Positions 1 through 6,249 of a DNA stretch of 54,028 bases are shown here, piece after piece. How positions within the stretch are numbered: the stretch's first letter is position 1; each line of letters begins with the position of its first letter. The position numbers and the translations under genes were made by a program. The notes beneath the pieces are model-generated. The model made no database searches. It was not told the DNA's origin and worked only from the letters and a program-made list of their open reading frames with translations. Source of the DNA: a bacterium (lineage in GTDB: Bacteria; Spirochaetota; UBA4802; UBA5550). Location of the stretch: assembly GCA_024224995.1 (NCBI GenBank), contig JAAENB010000191.1, positions 1-54,028 on the forward strand, read 5' to 3'.

Positions 1-155
1 ATCTTCATCATTGCATGCTCTTTAACATGCCGTTCCTTTTCCGGAAATAGATCGGGATGATTTTTCTTGGCTAAGGCATAGTACGACCTCTTCACCTCTT
101 CCGGTGAGGCTCCGGGTTCGATTTCCAGCAATTTATAATAACTCTCGTTTACCAC
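1..155 (-). CDS. J-domain (DnaJ-like) protein, N-terminal fragment
   Basis: Reading leftward from a GTG at 155, the frame gives about 51 residues that run off the window edge. It contains a J-domain: YYKLLEIEPGASPEEVKRSY, then the HPD loop in KKNHPDLFP, which is the site that stimulates Hsp70 ATPase. The protein is therefore a DnaJ-like co-chaperone or a J-domain fusion. GTG is chosen because a stop (TAA at 170-168) lies five codons upstream and no ATG intervenes; AGAAGA just before it is a weak ribosome site. It is divergent from the transglutaminase-like gene. What follows the J-domain cannot be seen, so DnaJ proper cannot be told from shorter J-proteins. Confidence 0.75.
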   Translation of the reverse strand, partial: MVNESYYKLLEIEPGASPEEVKRSYYALAKKNHPDLFPEKERHVKEHAMMK

Positions 156-217
156 TTCTTCTATGGTTTACTTGAATTATAAATTTTGTCAAGTATTTAT
201 GAATTAAACTATATTTC

Positions 218-246
218 TTGACACATCCCGGACTCTTGTATAGTAT
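218..246 (+). promoter_or_regulatory. Sigma-70-type promoter, possibly leaderless
   Basis: TTGACA at 218-223 is followed after 17 bp by TAGTAT at 241-246 (TATAGT at 239-244 overlaps it). Transcription would start near 252-253, which is the ATG of the next gene, and there is no Shine-Dalgarno sequence, so the message may be leaderless. The same TTGACA-N17-TAGTAT combination precedes the diguanylate cyclase gene at 4950. Confidence 0.6.
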
Positions 247-252
247 TATACA

Positions 253-942
253 ATGAATAAAAAACTTGAGATATACTTACAACCAACGTATTATTTGGAT
301 TCCGATTCCCCGGAAATCATTGAATTTGCCCGTGACGCTGTTGCTTCGGCTTCAACTGATCTTGAAAAAGCGATCAAGGTGTATTATGCTGTGCGTGACC
401 AGGTTCGGTACAATCCCTACCTGTTTACTCTTAACAAAGAGGATTACCGGGCAAGTCAGATCCTTTCAAAAGGAGAAGGATTTTGTGTTCACAAGGCGCT
501 TCTCCTGGCTGCTGTGGCGCGCGCAGTTCAGCTTCCCTGCCGTGTTGGGTTTGCCAATGTTCGGAACCATCTTACTACGGAAAAACTGAAAAAACTTATG
601 CAAAACGACCTCTTTGTTTTTCATGGGTATGATGAATTTTTCCTGGAAGGGAAATGGGTCAAAGCAACTCCTGCGTTTGATATAAACCTGTGCGAACGCT
701 TTGCTATATTCCCCCTGGAATTTGACGGAAAAAACGATTCCATTTTTCACCCCCTTGACAAAGAAGGGCGTAAGCACATGGAGTATGTTCATGATTACGG
801 TCCTTTTGATGATTTTCCCTTTGAAAAAATGAAAGAAGAAACATTCAAATACTATCCGCATCTTATAGAAATGGCTAAAAATGCCGGCTCAATTCCCAAA
901 AACGATTTCCACAAAGAAGCCGATGAAGAAAACCGGCTTTAA
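253..942 (+). CDS. Transglutaminase-like superfamily protein
   Basis: A 229-residue protein with a transglutaminase-like core. Cys78 lies in GEGFCVHKA, at the head of a helix rich in Ala and Leu. His124 in FVFHGYDEFF and Asp143 in KATPAFD give a plausible Cys-His-Asp triad. Bacterial members are mostly cysteine peptidases or acyl transferases; the substrate is unknown. No signal peptide or membrane segment is visible, so it is probably cytoplasmic. The first ATG has no ribosome site but sits at the predicted transcription start, consistent with a leaderless message. The neighbours (J-domain protein, small ORF, HAD phosphatase) do not suggest a pathway. Family assignment is good; function is open. 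Confidence 0.8.
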   Translation: MNKKLEIYLQPTYYLDSDSPEIIEFARDAVASASTDLEKAIKVYYAVRDQVRYNPYLFTLNKEDYRASQILSKGEGFCVHKALLLAAVARAVQLPCRVGFANVRNHLTTEKLKKLMQNDLFVFHGYDEFFLEGKWVKATPAFDINLCERFAIFPLEFDGKNDSIFHPLDKEGRKHMEYVHDYGPFDDFPFEKMKEETFKYYPHLIEMAKNAGSIPKNDFHKEADEENRL

Positions 943-1028
943 TAATAAAGATAAACCCAATAATGCCGATATTATAAATAGCATGACCTGGCCAGGTTAC
1001 ATAATAAAACTCTTTCGGGGGTACGGTG

Positions 1029-1202
1029 ATGCTAAAAAAAAGTTCGGCAATTCATATTCTTGATGCCTGTGATAATATTTTGTTTGATAAAGAAGACGCA
1101 AGAGAAATACGTCTGATGTTAAACCATTTAAATGAATACGAAGTAAACCGGTGTTATTGCAGCTACATGATAGAAATAGCCCGCCAATGCAAAGAATTAT
1201 AA
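1029..1202 (+). CDS. Small hypothetical protein (57 aa)
   Basis: A short ORF starting ATG CTA AAA (GTG directly before it is an alternative start), with a G-rich stretch (CGGGGG) about 4-9 bases upstream that can act as ribosome site. It encodes MLKKSSAIHILDACDN, then a charged, helical-looking body ending in RQCKEL, with four cysteines (two of them in CYCSYM). It fills the space between the transglutaminase-like gene and the HAD phosphatase and ends 15 bp before the latter, as an operon member would. No family recognised. Composition and spacing support a real gene, but no domain does. Confidence 0.5.
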   Translation: MLKKSSAIHILDACDNILFDKEDAREIRLMLNHLNEYEVNRCYCSYMIEIARQCKEL

Positions 1203-1217
1203 CCCAATTTACCTGAT

Positions 1218-1721
1218 ATGACGAATCAAAAACAAAAAATAATCGTATTTGATCTTGACGGCACCTTGATCCAATCGGACCAGTTTGTCCCCATCCCGGA
1301 TTGGGACTTTTCAATTAACCGGTATTGGGACGAAACTCCGGGAACTGTCACGGTTAAAGTCCGTCCCAATGTTGAGAGTATTCTGCGGCAACTATCAAAC
1401 TATTATTTCCTGGCTCTCTTTACCCATAGTTTTCCCCTCTATATTGCTGAAGTACTAAAAAAATCAAATCTTGATGAGTATTTTGAGGCTGTTTTTTCCA
1501 ATCATGATGAGATCAACGGCGGTAAAGATCTTACAGTGGTTCTGGACCATTTCGGTTTTGACCCGGAAAAGGATCTGAAACAGATTATCATTATTGATGA
1601 CCACTCCTGGTGCAACCAGGAAAACAATGTTCTTTTGGTAAATTCCTACCAGGGCGGCGAAGACTCTCTTTATAATAAGTCATTCATAAAAAAAATAGAA
1701 AACAAGTTTAAAACGTTATAA
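1218..1721 (+). CDS. FCP1/SCP-like HAD phosphatase
   Basis: A 167-residue HAD-superfamily protein. Motif I is FDLDGTL (Asp12, Asp14), motif II is LFTHS (Thr69), motif III Lys is probably Lys103 in GGKDL, and motif IV is IIIIDDHSW (Asp127, Asp128). Spacing and length match the FCP1/NLI-interacting-factor branch, which in eukaryotes removes phosphate from proteins; bacterial members are poorly characterised. It is complete and has no signal peptide. It starts 15 bp after the small ORF at 1029 and is likely co-transcribed with it. Substrate unknown. The next 430 bp downstream are a repeat element. Confidence 0.8.
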   Translation: MTNQKQKIIVFDLDGTLIQSDQFVPIPDWDFSINRYWDETPGTVTVKVRPNVESILRQLSNYYFLALFTHSFPLYIAEVLKKSNLDEYFEAVFSNHDEINGGKDLTVVLDHFGFDPEKDLKQIIIIDDHSWCNQENNVLLVNSYQGGEDSLYNKSFIKKIENKFKTL

Positions 1722-1773
1722 TCGAGAGGCGCAGCTCAACCCCCTCATCCTTCACGGCGCATTAGCGTTGCGT

Positions 1774-2066
1774 CCCCCGATTTCTGAGCACCTACCAATA
1801 TTAGTAAGTTCTCAAAAACCGGGGGTGCGCCTTGTGTGCGATGTTGTTTGTGTTGGTGCGCGCGGGAATGAGCTCCTGCGAGGAGTGCGGCTTCCTGATG
1901 CATTCAGAGAGTATTCCCAGAGGTGGGAGACGTCATTTGCAGTTTTAGCAAGCCCTCTTCGGAAGGTGAGGACTGTTTGAGCGGAGCGAGTTCCGCAGCC
2001 TTCAGAAGAGGGCTTGCTAAAACTGCACGCGCCCCCCCCCGATTTTTGAGCACTTACCAATATTAT
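1774..2066 (+). mobile_element. MITE-like element with imperfect terminal inverted repeats
   Basis: This stretch between genes is built from three copies of one roughly 30-bp motif. The left end (1797-1830) begins AATATTAGTAAGTTCTC and runs into a G-rich tract and TGCGC. Its near-complement at 2029-2064 runs from GCGC and a C-rich tract to a terminal AATATT. A further direct copy of the right end lies at 1777-1802, so 1774-1826 is itself an imperfect hairpin. No transposase ORF is present. The interior carries a copy of the GCGC-GGGAAT core seen in the other dispersed repeats (from 1858) and a 22-bp perfect hairpin. This is the organisation of a non-autonomous miniature inverted-repeat element; mobility is inferred. 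Confidence 0.5.
1939..2026. repeat. Perfect 22-bp inverted repeat inside the element
   Basis: Arms at 1939-1960 (starting GCAGTTTTAGCAAGCC) and 2005-2026 are exact reverse complements, separated by 44 bases. The loop contains a smaller hairpin, GCGGA (1981-1985) with TCCGC (1992-1996). No T-run follows the right arm, so it is not a classical terminator for the upstream gene. Confidence 0.85.
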
Positions 2067-2087
2067 TGCATTTTTTTAATTATTCTC

Positions 2088-2117
2088 TTGACAAACATAA
2101 CACTGTTATGTTGAATA
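2088..2117 (+). promoter_or_regulatory. Promoter with 19-bp operator palindrome for the crtI-like operon
   Basis: TTGACA at 2088-2093 is followed directly by a perfect inverted repeat, AACATAAC-ACT-GTTATGTT (2094-2112), and then an AT-rich -10 region (TTGAAT at 2111-2116 gives 17-bp spacing). A symmetric site filling the spacer is the usual place for a repressor of the TetR or MarR type. No such regulator is encoded next to it. The start codon lies 34 bp further on with ribosome site AGGAGG. Confidence 0.55.
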
Positions 2118-2150
2118 AATCCACCTTAATGAATAGCTCAGGAGGCAAAA

Positions 2151-3656
2151 ATGGAGAGTTATGATGTGATAGTTATCGGTGCCGGAAACGGTGGTCTTAC
2201 TGCCGGTGCAACCCTTGCAAAACAGGGAGCAAAGACCCTGGTTCTGGAACGGCACAATGTTCCCGGAGGATGCGGCACAAGTTTTTGCAGGGGTAGATTT
2301 GAATTCGAGGTTGCTCTTCATCAACTGAGCGGTCTTGGAAGAAAAGACCAGCCCGGTCCTCTCAGAAGCGTTCTTGACGCGCTTGGAGTTCTGGAAAAGC
2401 TGGAATTTGTTGAGATGGAAGACCTGTACCGGGTCACTGTTCCCGGGCAAATGGATATCACCCTGCTTCCCGACAAAGAGAAAGCCGTGGCGGAGCTGCA
2501 AAAACAGTTTCCCACTGAAAAGGAAAATATTGTTGAATTTTTCGACCTGGTATACCAGTATTTTACCGAAGTAATTAAAGCCTTTGTATTCAAAGATCCC
2601 GATGTAACTCCGGAAAAATATCCCGCTTTTTTTAAGTATTCTCTGAAAAGCGCGGGGGAAGTTCTGGACCAGTTCTTTACGGACCCCCTTATTAAAGTAG
2701 CTGTGGGCATTTACTGGACCTACCTGGGCGTACCGCCCCGTCTTATGACCTTTGGGGATCTCGCAGGATTACTCTTTATGTATATGGAATTTAAACCATT
2801 TCATCTTAAGGGCGGTTCACAGACCCTTTCCAACGCCATTGCTGAAGAAATATTCGCTTCCGGCGGTATGATCCGTTACAATACGGGGGTGAAAAAAATT
2901 ATTGTGGAAGATGGGGCAGTGAAAGGGGTTATTACCGATTCCGGTGAAACGATTAAAGCCCCGTATGTTGTTTCAAATGCTTCGAAAATAACCACCTATG
3001 TTGATCTTATTGGAAAAGAAAATATTCCCGAAAAAACCATTAGCGAATTAAAAGGCGGTACTATTGGGCCCTCTGCTTTTACGCTTTACATTGGACTCGA
3101 TTGTAAACCGGAAGAAATCGGGATTAAAGATTCAACAAATTTCATCTGCCTGAATACCGATATGGATCAAGCCTTTGAACAGATGGATTCTATTGAAACA
3201 AAAGGTAATTCAATGCTTCTTACCTGCTATAATCATGTTGATCCCTCTTTTTCTCCGGAAGGTACAAGCCAGATAGCGATTGTTCTCTTAAAGAATGGTG
3301 ACCCCTGGCTCAGGATCCCCACAGCCGATTACGCGAAAGAAAAATACCGTCTTGCCGAAGATCTAATAGCAACCGCGGAAAAGGTCTTTCCCGGTCTTCG
3401 TGACCATATTGAGGAAATTGAGATCGCAACACCAATTACCCATCTCAGGTACCTGGGTCATCCTCGCGGCGCTATTTACGGTTTCTCATCCCTTGCCAAA
3501 GATTCAAATATGTTTATCACTCCACGGCAAAATATCAAGGGACTTTTCGGTGCCGGGTCCTGGTTTGGTCTTGGCGGATTCCAGCCCACGCTTGAATCGG
3601 GCGCGTCAACTGGCCGTGCTGTTATGAAAAAACTGAGACAGGAAGGAGGCAAGTAA
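2151..3656 (+). CDS. CrtI/retinol-saturase-like FAD-dependent oxidoreductase
   Basis: A 501-residue flavoprotein of the phytoene desaturase/all-trans-retinol 13,14-reductase superfamily. The N-terminus has the dinucleotide fold VIVIGAGNGGLTAG (GxGxxG at 10-15) and an ERHNVPGGCGTSF loop. The C-terminus has the flavin-contacting signature LFGAGSWFGLGGFQPTLESG. Such enzymes desaturate or saturate polyene or isoprenoid chains. AGGAGG precedes the ATG. The TAATGA junction overlaps the start of the reductase gene, so the two are translationally coupled and probably work together. No carotenoid synthesis genes (crtB, crtE) are nearby, so the substrate is unknown; reduction or desaturation of a membrane isoprenoid or fatty compound is an inference. 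Confidence 0.82.
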   Translation: MESYDVIVIGAGNGGLTAGATLAKQGAKTLVLERHNVPGGCGTSFCRGRFEFEVALHQLSGLGRKDQPGPLRSVLDALGVLEKLEFVEMEDLYRVTVPGQMDITLLPDKEKAVAELQKQFPTEKENIVEFFDLVYQYFTEVIKAFVFKDPDVTPEKYPAFFKYSLKSAGEVLDQFFTDPLIKVAVGIYWTYLGVPPRLMTFGDLAGLLFMYMEFKPFHLKGGSQTLSNAIAEEIFASGGMIRYNTGVKKIIVEDGAVKGVITDSGETIKAPYVVSNASKITTYVDLIGKENIPEKTISELKGGTIGPSAFTLYIGLDCKPEEIGIKDSTNFICLNTDMDQAFEQMDSIETKGNSMLLTCYNHVDPSFSPEGTSQIAIVLLKNGDPWLRIPTADYAKEKYRLAEDLIATAEKVFPGLRDHIEEIEIATPITHLRYLGHPRGAIYGFSSLAKDSNMFITPRQNIKGLFGAGSWFGLGGFQPTLESGASTGRAVMKKLRQEGGK

Positions 3657-4813
3657 TGAAACCTGAAATCATTGAACAAATAGAAGGATATACCGAAATA
3701 AAAAAGGATCTTGAAGTTGCCAGGAAATACGGCCCTGATCCCGATATTTATAAAGGTGAAGTTTTGGAATATGTCAACAGGCTCCACCCGTCAAAAATTT
3801 CTCTCAAGGTGACTGATATCCGGGAAGAGACCCCATCGACCAAAACACTCCGCCTTTCTGCTGCCCATCGTCATCTTCCCCCGTTCCAGGCAGGGCAGTA
3901 CATTACCCTTTATGTCACTATTGATGGAATCAGGACCAGCAGAGCCTACAGTATTTCATCTCCGCCGAACCAGGCCGGTTATTATGATATTACCGTTCGC
4001 AGAGTGGAAGACGGGCTGGTATCAAATTACCTCCTGGACAGGGTTTCTGTTGGCGATATGATTGAAAGCTCGGGTCCCGAAGGAACATTTCATTTTAATC
4101 CCATTATCCATGACACCGATATGGTATGCCTGGCCGGCGGGAGCGGTATTACTCCTTTTTACAGCATGATACGGGAAGTTGTTGAGGCCGGTCTCGACCG
4201 GAAGATAACGCTCTTTTATGGCAGCAAAAATACCGATGATATTATCTTTCATGATGAGCTGTCACGCATTGCCGAACGGTTTGATTCAATTAACTATATC
4301 CCGGTTATTGAAGAGCCTTCTTCCGGCTATTCCGGGGCTACGGGCTTTATTTCCGCTGATCTTATTAAAAAAGAAGCCGGCAACGTGCGGGAAAAATCTT
4401 TTTTCATTTGCGGTCCCCAGAACATGTACAACTTCTGCTTACCCGAACTGGAAAATCTCGGGATCTCCCGGAGAAAAATACGCAAGGAGATGTTTGGCTC
4501 TCCCATTAACATCTGGGAATACCCGGGCTGGCCTCAGGAAGTAGACAAAGAAAAAACATTTTCCGTTTCCGTAAATAATTCCACCTCCTTTGAGGCTAAG
4601 GCTTCGGAATCACTGCTTTCCGCCATGGAAAAAAATGGAGTCATTGTTCCTTCATTGTGCCGGTCGGGTGAATGCAGCATGTGCCGGGTTAAGCTGGCAA
4701 AAGGAACAGTCTTTCAGCCTCAAGGCACCCCGGTCCGGGAGTCGGACAGGCGGTTTGGGTATATTCATACCTGTGTTTCCTATCCACTGGAAGCGCTTGA
4801 GATTATAATTTAA
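3656..4813 (+). CDS. FAD/NAD(P) reductase with C-terminal 2Fe-2S ferredoxin domain
   Basis: A 385-residue electron-transfer protein. Residues about 45-150 form the flavin-binding barrel with RAYSISSP (96-103). Residues about 155-290 form the NAD(P) domain, with GGSGITPF (161-168) and CGPQNMY. The C-terminal 80 residues are a plant-type 2Fe-2S ferredoxin with Cys335, Cys340, Cys343 and Cys373 (CRSGECSMC...HTC). The order FNR then ferredoxin is that of phthalate-dioxygenase-reductase-like and Hmp/NqrF-like proteins. It overlaps the CrtI-like gene, so it may pass electrons from NAD(P)H to that flavoprotein; this is inferred from coupling. The first 40 residues are an extra N-terminal segment. 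Confidence 0.88.
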   Translation: MKPEIIEQIEGYTEIKKDLEVARKYGPDPDIYKGEVLEYVNRLHPSKISLKVTDIREETPSTKTLRLSAAHRHLPPFQAGQYITLYVTIDGIRTSRAYSISSPPNQAGYYDITVRRVEDGLVSNYLLDRVSVGDMIESSGPEGTFHFNPIIHDTDMVCLAGGSGITPFYSMIREVVEAGLDRKITLFYGSKNTDDIIFHDELSRIAERFDSINYIPVIEEPSSGYSGATGFISADLIKKEAGNVREKSFFICGPQNMYNFCLPELENLGISRRKIRKEMFGSPINIWEYPGWPQEVDKEKTFSVSVNNSTSFEAKASESLLSAMEKNGVIVPSLCRSGECSMCRVKLAKGTVFQPQGTPVRESDRRFGYIHTCVSYPLEALEIII

Positions 4814-4825
4814 TTACTCCGGGTT

Positions 4826-4857
4826 ACAATAGTGCGGTTACGCAGCCGCGCTATTGT
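4826..4857 (+). terminator. Stem-loop after the redox operon
   Basis: ACAATAGTGCGG (4826-4837) pairs with CCGCGCTATTGT (4846-4857) around an 8-base loop, with one G-U pair. It lies 13 bp after the reductase stop codon. The following CCCTTATTCTT is only weakly T-rich, so termination strength is uncertain. Confidence 0.55.
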
Positions 4858-4889
4858 CCCTTATTCTTCTAAAAGCTGCAGCTTTTTCA

Positions 4890-4918
4890 TTGACATATTA
4901 CTTAAATGAATATAGTAT
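4890..4918 (+). promoter_or_regulatory. Sigma-70-type promoter of the diguanylate cyclase gene
   Basis: TTGACA at 4890-4895, 17-bp spacer, TAGTAT at 4913-4918 (TATAGT at 4911-4916 overlaps). It is the same pair of hexamers as the promoter at 218-246. Confidence 0.6.
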
Positions 4919-4949
4919 TCAAAAAAGCCAAATCCGGCAGGATTTTCAT

Positions 4950-5774
4950 ATGGAAGAAATAGATTTTAAAAAATTTTTTAATGACTGGGAACAGGAGCAT
5001 GGTTTATCCCTTGGGATGCTTTTTGAAAATATATTCAAAAAAATCCAGTATGGAGAACTGAATGAAAAGCTTACGGAAGTTGTTGATGGGCTTAAGGATG
5101 AACATGGCAAATCCCTGGGTCTCCACTTCGAAAACGTATTCCAAAAAATGCTCTTGCAGGAATTGAACGATAAACTACAAAAAGTCAATGAAGACCTGGA
5201 AGATGAACATGGAAAATCCCTGGCCCTCCTGTTTGAGAATGTGTACCAGCGAGTGCTCCTTGCTGAAAAAAATAAAGAACTGGAAAAGATAGTTGTAATT
5301 GACGGGCTTACTGAACTCTACAACCATAAATATATGGTTGAACGACTGGCATATGAAATAGAAAAAGCACGTCGGTATGCCCATGATTTATCGATTGTAA
5401 TGTTAGATATCGACTATTTTAAAAAGATAAACGACACGTATGGTCATCAAGCGGGAGACAACGTTCTAATCCAAATTGCAGCCCTGTTTAAAAAAAATTT
5501 TAGAAAAGCCGATATTATCGGACGCTATGGTGGTGAAGAATTCATCGTTGTTATGCCTTACACCTGCATTGAAAACGGTTTTAACGCAGCTGAACGATTG
5601 CGGAAATCAACCGAAAGCTATCAATGGGACATTAGCGAATTATCAGTAACAATCAGCGGCGGTATTTGCTCCTATGACCATGATGACGCTTCTGATATAA
5701 ATGAATTTATAAAAAAGGCAGATACGCTTCTTTATAAAGCTAAAGATGAAGGAAGGAACCGGATCTTACGGTAA
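4950..5774 (+). CDS. Diguanylate cyclase with three 35-residue N-terminal repeats
   Basis: The start is placed at ATG 4950, which has GGCAGGA 8-14 bp upstream; an earlier in-frame start at 4854 would overlap the promoter. The 274-residue product has a complete GGDEF domain: RYGGEEF (active site GGEEF at 194-198), metal and substrate residues in MLDIDYFKKINDTYGH, and the inhibitory RxxD site RKAD (185-188) exactly five residues before GGEEF. It should therefore make cyclic-di-GMP and be product-inhibited. Residues 16-120 are three exact-period 35-residue repeats around EHGKSLG-LFENV. No membrane segment or known sensor domain is present, so the repeats are probably a coiled oligomerisation module. 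It overlaps the convergent receiver gene by 9 bp. Confidence 0.9.
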   Translation: MEEIDFKKFFNDWEQEHGLSLGMLFENIFKKIQYGELNEKLTEVVDGLKDEHGKSLGLHFENVFQKMLLQELNDKLQKVNEDLEDEHGKSLALLFENVYQRVLLAEKNKELEKIVVIDGLTELYNHKYMVERLAYEIEKARRYAHDLSIVMLDIDYFKKINDTYGHQAGDNVLIQIAALFKKNFRKADIIGRYGGEEFIVVMPYTCIENGFNAAERLRKSTESYQWDISELSVTISGGICSYDHDDASDINEFIKKADTLLYKAKDEGRNRILR

Positions 5775-6146
5775 TGTTTTCAATACTCCCTCTATTTCCC
5801 CAACAATGCGGTCCATAATCCCGGCATCTTTTAGCAGGAACCCGCTAGCGCCCTGTTTCATCATCTCCCCGGCTATGCCTTCATTATCGTTCCCGGTCAT
5901 AATAAGAAAGGGGATACTTTGAGATTTGCTTTTAAGGACTGAGATTATTTCATTCGCGTTCATATCCGGTAAAGTATAATCGAGTAAAACCAGGAATTGC
6001 TCCATCTCTTCAATTGCCGATATGGCATCCTTCCCGGTATTTGCTATTTTGGATTTTATCCCGGCATCCGATAGTGTCATCTTTATTAATTTGGAAAGAC
6101 CTACATCATCCTCTACAATCAATATTTTATATGGCACATCGGGCAT
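5766..6146 (-). CDS. Single-domain response regulator receiver protein
   Basis: A 126-residue stand-alone REC domain. Acidic pocket Asp13-Asp14 (VEDD), phosphoacceptor Asp56 (LLDYTLPDM), Thr84 (MTGN) and Lys106 (LLKDA) are all present, so it should be phosphorylated by a histidine kinase. There is no output domain, so it acts by protein contact or as a phosphorelay step. AAGGAATGAAATAATG gives a reasonable ribosome site. The gene is tail-to-tail with the diguanylate cyclase, with a 9-bp overlap. A GC-rich hairpin (CCCCCG at 6178-6183 with CGGGGG at 6191-6196) lies between it and the comEC stop. Partner kinase unknown. Confidence 0.88.
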   Translation of the reverse strand: MPDVPYKILIVEDDVGLSKLIKMTLSDAGIKSKIANTGKDAISAIEEMEQFLVLLDYTLPDMNANEIISVLKSKSQSIPFLIMTGNDNEGIAGEMMKQGASGFLLKDAGIMDRIVGEIEGVLKTLP

Positions 6147-6249
6147 TATTTCATTCCTTATAAAACATGTACTTCCTCCCCCGCCTTCGACGGGGGGAAC
6201 TCTAATAATATTAAAAATATAATAATAAAAAAGCTTTTAGTCAATACTT

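Noticed and set aside
881..1063. 60-residue frame overlapping the end of the transglutaminase-like gene
   Set aside because: Out-of-frame shadow with low-complexity product and no ribosome site.
4854..4949. Upstream start of the diguanylate cyclase
   Set aside because: This stretch contains its TTGACA promoter; ATG 4950 has a proper ribosome site.
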